Part shown: positions 52,951 to 60,643 of the stretch, in pieces
How the letters are laid out: each line of letters starts with the position of its first letter
Position numbering within the stretch: position 1 is the first letter of the stretch
Source of the DNA: Macrococcoides bohemicum
GTDB taxonomy: Bacteria > Bacillota > Bacilli > Staphylococcales > Staphylococcaceae
Direction: 5' to 3' (one strand)
DNA: 64,000 bases
NCBI RefSeq assembly: GCF_042658685.1
Contig: NZ_JBHSQY010000031.1
Position numbers and translations under genes: made by a program
The notes under the pieces: model-generated
The model's input: only the letters and a program-made list of their open reading frames with translations
What the model was told of the DNA's origin: nothing
The model's database searches: none

Positions 52951-53469
52951 TTAAGCATCTTGTTTGATGATTTCTTTAGTCTTAGCATCGATTTCAAATT
53001 CTTTTGATTTTCCATCTTTAACTAGTTCTACGTCATATTTCACTACGCCGTCATCTTCATCTAAACTCCACTCTTTCACATCTCCGTTGTATTCTTTCTT
53101 AGCAACTTCAATGATATCTTCAACTGGCGTTACATCTTTATAATTGATTGTTGTTTCTTTGTCATTTTCTTTTTCTGATTCTTTTTTAAGTACTTTGTTA
53201 CTTACAGCATCAACTGTCACTTCATGAGATTCATTTCCATCTCTTAAATTAACATCATAAGCCCATTTTTTCTCTTTATCATCATAGTCAAAAGAGATAC
53301 TTTCAAGATCACCTTTTACTTCTTTTTGTGCTGTTTCTATTGCTTGAGTCGCATCCGTCTTTACTTCGCTATAATCAACTGATTTATCATCTTCATTGCC
53401 ACAAGCACCTAATAATAATGATGCACCTAGCACAAGTGCTGAAGATTGTTTTATATATTTGTTCATCAT
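52951..53469 (-). CDS. PepSY-domain lipoprotein
   Basis: About 172 residues from ATG 53469 (AAAGGA seven nt upstream). Signal peptide with lipobox LLLGAC gives a lipidated Cys near residue 23. The mature protein has two PepSY repeats (ATQAIETAQKEVKGDLESISFDYDDKEKKWAYDVNL and VEDIIEVAKKEYNGDVKEWSLDEDDGVVKYDVEL), each ending with an EVTVDA/EFEIDA strand. It is very acidic, sits on the outer membrane face and may bind or inhibit extracellular proteases or the cell wall; role unproven. A good sigma-B-type promoter precedes it. Confidence 0.9.
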   Translation of the reverse strand: MMNKYIKQSSALVLGASLLLGACGNEDDKSVDYSEVKTDATQAIETAQKEVKGDLESISFDYDDKEKKWAYDVNLRDGNESHEVTVDAVSNKVLKKESEKENDKETTINYKDVTPVEDIIEVAKKEYNGDVKEWSLDEDDGVVKYDVELVKDGKSKEFEIDAKTKEIIKQDA

Positions 53470-53498
53470 ATTCACATCCTTTTTGAGTTATTAAATTT

Positions 53499-53524
53499 AT
53501 ACCCAAAATTTGATATATACAAAC
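53499..53524 (-). promoter_or_regulatory. Candidate sigma-B promoter of the PepSY lipoprotein gene
   Basis: Minus strand GTTTGT (53519-53524), 14-bp spacer, GGGTAT (53499-53504): five of six and six of six matches to GTTTAA/GGGTAT. Distance to the start codon is 30 bp. Confidence 0.75.
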
Positions 53525-53584
53525 AAATATTATCAATACGGATTACATTCACCATATATAGCGAACTAAAAACAATAGTATTTT

Positions 53585-53947
53585 TCATAAAATTTTTATC
53601 AATTTTATCAAAGCAAATTGCAATGGTAATCTCCCATATAAAGCGCTCTTCGGTAGTCGTTTATCACCTAACGGAATTCCTTTTCTTGCCATATAAATAT
53701 TCGCCGGAAATACCCCTAATAAAAATGTATTGATTAACTTCTTAGCACTTTCACTTGGTTTTTTGATAATCAAGTAAACACCCATTATCATCTCAATCAC
53801 CCCGGAAATATAGACAATTTCCTTTTTAAAGGGTATATAACCTGGAACAATCTTCGTAAAATTCGGCTCTCTTAGGAAATGAAGTATTCCTGCCGTAAAA
53901 AATCCTAATCCTAGTATCGTTTTCAGTAATAATTTTATTAATTTCAT
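53585..53947 (-). CDS. DoxX-like membrane protein
   Basis: 120 residues with four hydrophobic segments: LLLKTILGLGFFTAGILHFL, EIVYISGVIEMIMGVYLII, FLLGVFPANIYMARKG and a C-terminal QFALIKLIKIL. The AGILHFLxxxxFxKIVPxYIP pattern is typical of DoxX/DoxD-like proteins. Function unknown; some relatives take part in thiol or oxidative stress protection. Last gene of a tight four-gene operon; it starts 1 bp after the cupin gene ends. Confidence 0.87.
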   Translation of the reverse strand: MKLIKLLLKTILGLGFFTAGILHFLREPNFTKIVPGYIPFKKEIVYISGVIEMIMGVYLIIKKPSESAKKLINTFLLGVFPANIYMARKGIPLGDKRLPKSALYGRLPLQFALIKLIKIL

Positions 53948-53948
53948 T

Positions 53949-54437
53949 TTATTGCTCCTCTATTGTTGTTAGTGCGTATTTCTCAATCACATCTTCCAAA
54001 TGCGGATACACTTGCTTTAATTCATCTTTCGTAAATAATTCAAATCCCTCAAATGTAAATCCAGGTGATACCATACATCCAACGAAACTCCATTCATTGT
54101 CATCTTCGACACTTGAAGCGAAAATTGTATTCTTCGGTACTAAAAATTGTGGTACTTCTCCATTCATTACATCTAATCCCAACTTAACTGCTTCATACTT
54201 ACCATCGGGATAAATCATATGAACGGTAAGTGAATCCCCTCCCTGGTAATACCATAATTCATCTGAATCTATCCGATGAAAATGTGAGATATTTCCTGTT
54301 TCTAAAAGAAAATAGATGCTTGTATATAGCACTCTACCATCACCATTTACTTCATTTGAACGATATGTTTCATAATAATAGCCACCTTCAGGATGTGGTT
54401 GCATACGTAATTTTTTAATCAATTGATCTTTATTCAT
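53949..54437 (-). CDS. Cupin-fold protein, DUF985 family
   Basis: 162 residues. DUF985 pattern: LRMQPHPEGGYYYETYRS, SIYFLLETGNISHFHRIDSDELWYYQGG, GGxS-like turn, and FVGCMVSPGFTFEGFELF. The metal-type residues of the cupin are visible (HFHRID, with E in SDELW). Likely a small cytoplasmic epimerase-like or binding protein; no substrate known. Overlaps the upstream PF03013-like gene by 8 bp. Confidence 0.9.
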   Translation of the reverse strand: MNKDQLIKKLRMQPHPEGGYYYETYRSNEVNGDGRVLYTSIYFLLETGNISHFHRIDSDELWYYQGGDSLTVHMIYPDGKYEAVKLGLDVMNGEVPQFLVPKNTIFASSVEDDNEWSFVGCMVSPGFTFEGFELFTKDELKQVYPHLEDVIEKYALTTIEEQ

Positions 54438-54924
54438 ATTCTTTCTCCATAATTTTATTAATTTTAAAACTACACCTTGGTGCTATTTTATCATTTAACC
54501 ACTTTTCATATAGTAAATTCTGATAAGCTATATAAGCATTCTCTCCATAAATCTTATCTGGACCATATACATATAATGGTGGTAGAGCTGCTGGATTAGA
54601 TAAATGCTTATGTTCGGAAATAATAGTAGCCAGAATGTCGATGTCTTTCTTAAATGTTTCTGAACGTTTACCCCCTCTTCGTGTATGTTCATCATCCATC
54701 ACTTTTAGCATAGCAAAGCAATCTAAAATATATGGATGACCTTCATTATACACATGTTTAACAATGGGATGGTGTAAGTATCTAATGTTCCCATCAATAA
54801 TATTTAATGCCGATAAACACACACGAATAATCTGATAAAGTTCTAACACTTGTTTAGACAATCTTCTATTATCTAAATAACGTGCAGATATTTCATGGTT
54901 CTCGCTAACTCTAAAAATTTGCAT
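54430..54924 (-). CDS. PF03013/MSMEG_6572-like protein (pyrimidine-dimer glycosylase related)
   Basis: 164 residues. The opening MQIFRVSENHEISARYLDNRRLSKQVLELYQII has the DNKRLGKQRVE-like block, and YLHHPIVKHVYNEG has the NHPAVKMWRG-like block, of a family usually labelled pyrimidine dimer DNA glycosylase/endonuclease V (PF03013) or MSMEG_6572. A DNA-repair role is known only for distant members, so here it remains a hypothesis. It overlaps its neighbours on both sides (14 and 8 bp). Confidence 0.7.
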   Translation of the reverse strand: MQIFRVSENHEISARYLDNRRLSKQVLELYQIIRVCLSALNIIDGNIRYLHHPIVKHVYNEGHPYILDCFAMLKVMDDEHTRRGGKRSETFKKDIDILATIISEHKHLSNPAALPPLYVYGPDKIYGENAYIAYQNLLYEKWLNDKIAPRCSFKINKIMEKEYE

Positions 54925-55324
54925 GGTGATTTTCTTCCTTCATAAATTGATATACGATATATAAATAGATAACATGACCTACCATCCAAACTAAAAACAT
55001 CGGTAAAGAAGATGAATATTGTTGATATACTGCAATATTTATTAATAAAAAATACAGCAAAATAAAAACAAGTATAGTTATTAGTAGCGCTATTTTGAAT
55101 AATGTTCCTTTTCGATATAATTGTTCTAGCGTACTGAAGAGGATGATGCTAACGATAAAGTGTGGTAATAACTCTTTCCATAAAACCATTTCTTTTTGAT
55201 GTGTCAAAAAATCAATATTTAATAATAGTCGGACAGTGTTTGTACCAAAACAATAATCGCCTATTAACAACAATATATATAATGAAAGTCCGGATAACAT
55301 TCCCAGTATAATTTTTCTAACCAC
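54911..55324 (-). CDS. Four-helix membrane protein of unknown function
   Basis: 137 residues with four hydrophobic segments (about 4-22, 50-66, 75-99, 104-127) and short charged loops. No family recognised. The start is probably the GTG at 55324, about ten nt after GAGGAG; a closer ATG leads into a four-codon frame MTRG and a stop. First gene of the four-gene overlapping operon that ends with DoxX. Confidence 0.75.
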   Translation of the reverse strand: MVRKIILGMLSGLSLYILLLIGDYCFGTNTVRLLLNIDFLTHQKEMVLWKELLPHFIVSIILFSTLEQLYRKGTLFKIALLITILVFILLYFLLINIAVYQQYSSSLPMFLVWMVGHVIYLYIVYQFMKEENHHANF

Positions 55325-55409
55325 GTGTCATTTTCTCCTCGATGCTTATTATTTAGTAAAAGAAGCAATCAACATCTTAAGTGATTGTCTCTTTCATTAT
55401 TATATTGTA

Positions 55410-57143
55410 TCAAAAGAATCTTCTCATAATTGTTTTTAATGGTGGCATCTTTTCAAATTTATTTTCTTCTAGAATTGATCGTAACTCAAATTTAGCATAT
55501 CCTAACGCTTCATCCCATACAATTTGCCCAGGAAGTGGTGCCGCATCCGGGTCAACATAAGCATTGATAATCACTGGTTTATTCACTTCTTTTGCATGTC
55601 TGAAGGCACCCGCGAGCTCTTCTGGTTTCCTTACAGTAATACCCACACCACCACAACTTTCCGCAAATTTAGCAAAATCGATATCACCAAAATCAATGGC
55701 ATACTCTAATTCACCCGCTGCTTGTTGTTCATATTTAATGAATGATAACTGTTTATTATTTAATACAACAATAATCATCGGTAAGTTATGGTATACAGCT
55801 GTAGCAAAGTCCTGCATTACCATTGCCATAGCTCCGTCACCTGTAATTGCAATTGCCTGACGATCTGGATACGCTATCTTACTTGCGATCACTCCTGGTA
55901 AAGCACATCCCATCGTACCTAACCATGGTGAAGTTAAGAAGCGATTATTATGATCAAGTCTTAAATATCTTGTTCCCCATACGGTTGATGTTCCTACATC
56001 AATCGAGAATACTGCATCTTCATCAGCTATTTTATCGATTTCAGCCATAATACGCTCTGGACGTAAAGGAAAACTGTTATTTGCTCTATCTTCATCAAGC
56101 CATTGATTCCATTCCGCCATATTTTCTTTACATGCTTCTAAGAATGGTCTTTCTTTTATTGCTGGTAATTTTTCAATTAATAATTGCAATATCTCTTTTG
56201 AATCACCCACCAATGGTACTGTCACTTTATGGCGAGTGCCAATATTTTCCGGGTTATTATCAATTTGAATACATGGTACATCTTCATCCGGCAGATAATC
56301 TACATATGGAAAGTTTGTACCAATCATAATCAATAAGTCCGCTTCTTTAGTTGCTTCAAATGCAGGTTTCGTACCAATTTTCCCTAAGTTCCCTAACATA
56401 TTTGGATGGGTATCAGGAATTAATCCTTTTGCAGGTAAAGTCACAATAGAAGGTAATTGTGCATGTTCAATAAACTGCACAAGTAATTCTTTAGCATGCT
56501 TTGTTCCTGTTCCGGCAAGCACTACTGGATGCTTACTTTGTTCAATCAGTTTTATTGCTTCTGAAATGTTTGCCTGATCAATCTCAGACGTTTGTACTGG
56601 CATTTTAATTGGTGCTTCTGCTGTATGATCTTCTATTTTTGTGCTTAATAGATTACCGGGAATCGAAAGCACTACGACACCTTTTTTATCGTAAGCTGTT
56701 TGTATCGCTTCATTTACAACTTCAAATACATTTTCCGCCTGATCGAGTTGTTTATTATACACAGCAACATCAGCAAACATTGCTGTTAAATCTAACTCCT
56801 GGAAGTACTTTGTACCTAATAAATCTGTGTTAGCTTGACCAACGAGGACAAGCTGTGGAATATTATCCATCTTAGCGTCGTACATACCATTTAACAAATG
56901 AATTGCGCCAGGTCCACCAATTGCAACAGAGACTGCGATTTTACCAGTTAATTTCGTATAACTTGCTGCTGCAAGAGAAGCCACTTCTTCATGGCGTACA
57001 TTATAAAATTTAATCTCATCTTCAGCGCCTTTTAATGCATCTATTACAGTATCTATCGTATCACCTGGAATACCATATACATGATCAATCTCCCAATGTT
57101 TAAGTGCTTTGACAAGTGCATGATTTGCTTTTAATTTTGACAA
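55410..57143 (-). CDS. cidC: Pyruvate oxidase (menaquinone-dependent), CidC
   Basis: 577 residues if started at TTG 57143, the position matching the start of S. aureus CidC (MxKxKANxALVKAL); an in-frame ATG at 57173 adds 10 residues and has no ribosome site, and the open frame reaches 57191. TPP-enzyme features: DHVYGIPGDTIDTVIDALK, the catalytic Glu in RHEEVASLAAASYTKLTG, GGPGAIHLLNGMYDAKMDNIP, and the TPP/Mg motif GDGAMAMVMQDFATAVYHNLPMIIVVLNN. It decarboxylates pyruvate to acetate and CO2 at the membrane. In S. aureus it follows cidAB; here no cidAB is adjacent. Confidence 0.93.
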   Translation of the reverse strand: MSKLKANHALVKALKHWEIDHVYGIPGDTIDTVIDALKGAEDEIKFYNVRHEEVASLAAASYTKLTGKIAVSVAIGGPGAIHLLNGMYDAKMDNIPQLVLVGQANTDLLGTKYFQELDLTAMFADVAVYNKQLDQAENVFEVVNEAIQTAYDKKGVVVLSIPGNLLSTKIEDHTAEAPIKMPVQTSEIDQANISEAIKLIEQSKHPVVLAGTGTKHAKELLVQFIEHAQLPSIVTLPAKGLIPDTHPNMLGNLGKIGTKPAFEATKEADLLIMIGTNFPYVDYLPDEDVPCIQIDNNPENIGTRHKVTVPLVGDSKEILQLLIEKLPAIKERPFLEACKENMAEWNQWLDEDRANNSFPLRPERIMAEIDKIADEDAVFSIDVGTSTVWGTRYLRLDHNNRFLTSPWLGTMGCALPGVIASKIAYPDRQAIAITGDGAMAMVMQDFATAVYHNLPMIIVVLNNKQLSFIKYEQQAAGELEYAIDFGDIDFAKFAESCGGVGITVRKPEELAGAFRHAKEVNKPVIINAYVDPDAAPLPGQIVWDEALGYAKFELRSILEENKFEKMPPLKTIMRRFF

Positions 57144-57324
57144 GTCGTTCACATTCCTTTCTTCACTCATATTCATACATATTATTTGCATTACCCGTTG
57201 CGAACAATATTAATCAAAATATACATCTTATAGGTATACATTCCTATTTCCATTATGTGCAAATGACATATCATTTTTGTTAAGATATAAATATACGCAT
57301 CATATAAAATGAGGAGGTAACACA

Positions 57325-58278
57325 ATGAAAGTTTTAGTAGCCGGCGAAATACCAGAAAAGGGTCTAAAGTTCTTAAAAGAAAACTTCGATGATGTTGATG
57401 TATTCGAAGGAGATAAATTAATCACTAAGGAGGAATTAATTAAACGTATTGCGGATAGAGATGCATTGATTAGTTTACTATCTACTAATGTAGATAAAGA
57501 TGTCATTGATGCTGCACCAAATTTAAAGATCATCGCAAACTATGGCGCTGGATTTAACAATATTGATAGTGAATATGCACGCTCAAAAGACATCGATGTT
57601 ACCAATACGCCGAAAGCTTCAACAAATGCAACAGCAGATTTGACATTTGCGATACTACTAGCTGCAGCAAGACGTGTTGTCGAAGGAGATAAAGTATGTC
57701 GTACGACCGGCTTTAACGGATGGGCACCATTATTTTTCCGTGGCCGTGAAGTTTCAGGTAAGACAATTGGTATTATCGGTTTAGGAGAAATCGGACAAGC
57801 TGTGGCACGCCGTGCAAAAGGATTCGATATGGATATTCTATATACAGGACCAAACCGTCATGAAGACCGCGAAAAAGATACTGGCGCAAAATATGTTTCA
57901 CTTGAAGAATTGCTACAGCAATCGGACTTTATTACAATTAATTCTGCTTATAATCCATCAATGAAACATATGATAGATAAAGCACAAATCGAAATGATGA
58001 AATCAACTGCATATTTAATCAACGCATCACGTGGACCTGTCGTTCATGAAGCAGCACTTGCTGATGCATTGGAAGCGAAAGTTATTGAAGGTGCCGCTTT
58101 AGATGTATTTGAATTCGAACCTGAAATCAATGAAAAGCTAAGAAAATTAGACAATGTAGTCATCACACCACATATCGGAAACGCAACATTTGAGGCACGT
58201 GATATGATGGCCGATATCGTTACACAAAATGTATACAAGAAACTGAATAACGAACAACCAGATTATATCGTTAATTAA
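57325..58278 (+). CDS. D-2-hydroxyacid dehydrogenase (glyoxylate/hydroxypyruvate reductase type)
   Basis: 317 residues. The NAD(P) motif is GKTIGIIGLGEIGQAVARRAKGF at about 142-164. Catalytic residues are seen as Arg in LINASRGPVVHEAAL, Glu in FEFEPEINEKL and His in VVITPHIGNATFEAR. The GHR/GhrB-like pattern NYGAGFNNIDSEYARSKDIDVTNTP suggests glyoxylate or hydroxypyruvate reduction, or glycerate dehydrogenase; exact substrate is open. GAGGAGG precedes the ATG. Divergent from cidC. Confidence 0.92.
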   Translation: MKVLVAGEIPEKGLKFLKENFDDVDVFEGDKLITKEELIKRIADRDALISLLSTNVDKDVIDAAPNLKIIANYGAGFNNIDSEYARSKDIDVTNTPKASTNATADLTFAILLAAARRVVEGDKVCRTTGFNGWAPLFFRGREVSGKTIGIIGLGEIGQAVARRAKGFDMDILYTGPNRHEDREKDTGAKYVSLEELLQQSDFITINSAYNPSMKHMIDKAQIEMMKSTAYLINASRGPVVHEAALADALEAKVIEGAALDVFEFEPEINEKLRKLDNVVITPHIGNATFEARDMMADIVTQNVYKKLNNEQPDYIVN

Positions 58279-58324
58279 AAAATAGAAAGACAGATAAATA
58301 AGCATTTTAAAGTGAAATAAATTG

Positions 58325-58368
58325 AAAAGAGGAAATCAACTTCCGTTGACTTCCTCTCTTCTTTTTCT
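58325..58368. terminator. Bidirectional terminator
   Basis: Stem AAGAGGAAATCAAC / GTTGACTTCCTCTCTT (one mismatch) with TTCC loop and flanking A/T tracts between convergent genes. Confidence 0.9.
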
Positions 58369-58379
58369 TAGGTAATACG

Positions 58380-58886
58380 CTATAATGTCGCCGATGTTGC
58401 AACTGTAGTGTTACCTGACTGCATATCCGTGTGAATCGCCATAACGATTGCAATAACGTGTGTTACATTTACACTTTCATCAAGAATATCAATTCCAAAT
58501 GTATCTCTCCATTGAAAGAATTCTTTACTAATTTCAGCTACAATACGTCCAGAACCATCTTCAATCGTGTATTCATAATTCAAGAAGTTACCACGTACAA
58601 TCCAGTCTTCTCCTTCAATAAGGTAAGTCGGTCTAAACGATAACATCTTCTTACGGATCGTTAGTGTTTCATAACCATTCACTGATACATCCATCGTTGT
58701 AGAAAAAGCTGCTGCACGTTGTTTAATAAACGCTAACTCATTACCATATGTATCTAGAATTCTTAACTTTCTACGTGCTAATAAATCATGCTGACCTTTC
58801 GCCGTGTAAACGACTTCATCCTGTTCATTCATAATCGAAAAATCTTGAGTCCACGAAAGTAACTTTTTCTTTGCATAAAGTCTCAT
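58380..58886 (-). CDS. LURP-one-related (YxjI-like) protein
   Basis: 168 residues from ATG 58886 behind GGAGC. The sequence follows the tubby-like LOR fold: MRLYAKKKLLSWTQDFSIMNEQDEVVYTAKGQ, KLRILDTYGNELAFIKQR, FRPTYLIEGEDWIVRGNFLNYEYTIEDGSGRIVAEISKEFFQWRDTFGIDI. PF04525 proteins may bind membranes or phospholipids; bacterial role unknown. Monocistronic. Confidence 0.87.
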   Translation of the reverse strand: MRLYAKKKLLSWTQDFSIMNEQDEVVYTAKGQHDLLARRKLRILDTYGNELAFIKQRAAAFSTTMDVSVNGYETLTIRKKMLSFRPTYLIEGEDWIVRGNFLNYEYTIEDGSGRIVAEISKEFFQWRDTFGIDILDESVNVTHVIAIVMAIHTDMQSGNTTVATSATL

Positions 58887-59001
58887 CTTCAACAGCTCCA
58901 ATTCTAAATTATTTATTTATATTATAACCTTTTAATTATCTACGATAAAATTACACACAGTACATTCTTTCCGGCACTTTAATATTTTTATATTCCATCA
59001 T

Positions 59002-59916
59002 CTAATGCACCTCAAAATCAAATCTTTCACGTTCTTTTTGTGCACTTTCATCATTACCAAACCACACTTGTTTCACGTAAAACTTTCCTTCCCAATCCTT
59101 ATCAAACGAGACATTGACGTTGCCATAGCGATAACTTTTATTGCCTAAAGCTATCCCTTTTTGCTCAGGTTTACCCCATACTTTCATGAATGCTTTCATA
59201 CTAATATTCTCATGCATTTCATAATAATAATTAATATCAGTAAATACATAATCCTGTTCATCCATCCCTTTTGCTCCTTTAAAGAACGGAGAGATGATTG
59301 TATTATTATATCGACTGCGATAATACAATGCAGTTACGTATTTTTCTCCCATATTGATCAATGCTTCTGTCGGTTGACCAAAGATTGCTTCAAATTCTTT
59401 TCTCGTAATACCGAATTTAGCATCTTTAAAGCCATAAGTTTTACCTTTCATAGCTTTCATCACTTTCTTATCCAGTATATCCGGCAATTCAATTTCATGT
59501 ACATTATCAGGAATTTGAAGTTTGTAATTGGGTTCGATGGCTTTTATCTTCTCAGCTACAAATCTAAAAAGTGCATTTGGAATAATATCATAATCTGGGT
59601 GTTCTGCATTACCAATAAATGCTTTCATCGATGCAACATCTTTAAATTCTTGTAATTCTAAAATTCTGAAACCATGAAAGGCTGCTAAATAATAGGATTG
59701 ATCCAGCCAATTGACAGCGATATCAAATAAAGATTCTCCCATGATATGTGCCTCAACTGTATCCATATGCGTAGCAATATTTGAAACTAAATAGGCTAAT
59801 TCTGTATCCGCTTCTTCTTCCATAAAATAACCCATCACTTCATTAGCATCACAATCTGCAACAATTTGTTGTAAATCCTTGGGTAATTTATTAATTACTA
59901 TATCAATAGATTTCAT
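59002..59916 (-). CDS. Conserved-looking hypothetical protein, 304 residues
   Basis: Start at ATG 59916 behind AGAGG. No signal peptide or membrane helix. The first ~130 residues are acidic and helical (NKLPKDLQQIVADCDANEVMGYF). From about 165, GKTYGFKDAKFGITRKEFEAIFGQPTEALINMGEKYVTALYY and MKAFMKVWGKPEQKG look like two copies of a short beta-rich SmpA/OmlA-like (BLIP-type) repeat, where Gly-Lys-Pro follows an Arg-Lys-Glu helix. That resemblance is by eye. Function unknown. Confidence 0.8.
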   Translation of the reverse strand: MKSIDIVINKLPKDLQQIVADCDANEVMGYFMEEEADTELAYLVSNIATHMDTVEAHIMGESLFDIAVNWLDQSYYLAAFHGFRILELQEFKDVASMKAFIGNAEHPDYDIIPNALFRFVAEKIKAIEPNYKLQIPDNVHEIELPDILDKKVMKAMKGKTYGFKDAKFGITRKEFEAIFGQPTEALINMGEKYVTALYYRSRYNNTIISPFFKGAKGMDEQDYVFTDINYYYEMHENISMKAFMKVWGKPEQKGIALGNKSYRYGNVNVSFDKDWEGKFYVKQVWFGNDESAQKERERFDFEVH

Positions 59917-60003
59917 AATGAACACCTCTTTAAATTTATATAGCTTTCATTATAAAATAAAAATACAAATATTGTATATGTAGATGTATTTAAGAACTTC
60001 TCA

Positions 60004-60041
60004 TAAAAAATTGCCGAAGCAAATGATTACTTCGGCATTTT
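60004..60041 (-). terminator. Terminator after the 60042-60563 gene
   Basis: Minus strand stem TGCCGAAG / CTTCGGCA with a 10-nt loop, then ATTTTTT. Confidence 0.92.
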
Positions 60042-60563
60042 CTATTGCACCTGATATGCTACTTCTACCTGATCTTCAACAAACGAGTGTCGAATACTGT
60101 CTTCAAAAGGATTACTTATCGGATTACCTACATACATTTGAACTGTATCTTTACCTACTTTCATCGTATCTTTTTTCGGTTGCATGCCGTCATACGTCTT
60201 AATGTTAACGTCACCCAGTACTAATCGATATTGATTTCCTTCTGGCACTGCAAATGCAAACCCGGAATATGTTGATTTATTTTTGTGATAAGATACTTGA
60301 ATCACATAGAACTGTGTCTTCCATGCTTTATTTGGTGTGTAAATAGCAGAAACTACATCATCTGTCTTTATAATATTTTTCACCATTGCCTTCTGCGCAT
60401 CTTCTGCCGAATCATATAACCCTTTCTCTACTGCAGTAATATGTTCTGTCTTCACTTCTTGTTTACCTTGTTCATCATGCGGCATCTTCAGCCAAACGAT
60501 ACCCATAAATAAAAGTATTGCTAACACAGATACCGGAAGTAACAACTTTTGTTCGTTACGCAC
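60042..60563 (-). CDS. Membrane-anchored hypothetical protein
   Basis: 173 residues, GTG start behind GTGAGGTG. One N-terminal helix (LLLPVSVLAILLFMGIVWL, about 7-25) with no lipobox, then an extracytoplasmic domain of about 145 residues with KAWKTQFYVIQVSYHKNKSTYSGFAFAVPEG and a YRLVLGDVNIKTYDG core. I do not recognise the family. A cre-like site 58-73 bp upstream suggests carbon catabolite control. Confidence 0.8.
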   Translation of the reverse strand: MRNEQKLLLPVSVLAILLFMGIVWLKMPHDEQGKQEVKTEHITAVEKGLYDSAEDAQKAMVKNIIKTDDVVSAIYTPNKAWKTQFYVIQVSYHKNKSTYSGFAFAVPEGNQYRLVLGDVNIKTYDGMQPKKDTMKVGKDTVQMYVGNPISNPFEDSIRHSFVEDQVEVAYQVQ

Positions 60564-60620
60564 ACTTACACCTCACTCTACACTTTTATCTTATCTACAT
60601 TGTATAATACATTAATATTT

Positions 60621-60636
60621 TTGTAAGCGTTATCAA
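60621..60636. promoter_or_regulatory. Candidate cre (CcpA) site
   Basis: TTGTAAGCGTTATCAA fits the consensus WTGNAARCGNWWWCAW at every position. It lies upstream of the membrane-anchored hypothetical gene and overlaps a possible -35 (TTGATA on the minus strand), so binding would repress. Confidence 0.6.
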
Positions 60637-60643
60637 TTATAAA

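Noticed and set aside
55524..56833. Several plus-strand open frames opposite cidC
   Set aside because: All are antisense to a complete conserved enzyme and lack ribosome sites.
59161..59655. 164-codon plus-strand frame inside the 304-residue hypothetical gene
   Set aside because: Composition (Ile, Phe, Cys, Ser runs) is that of an antisense shadow; the minus-strand gene has the ribosome site.
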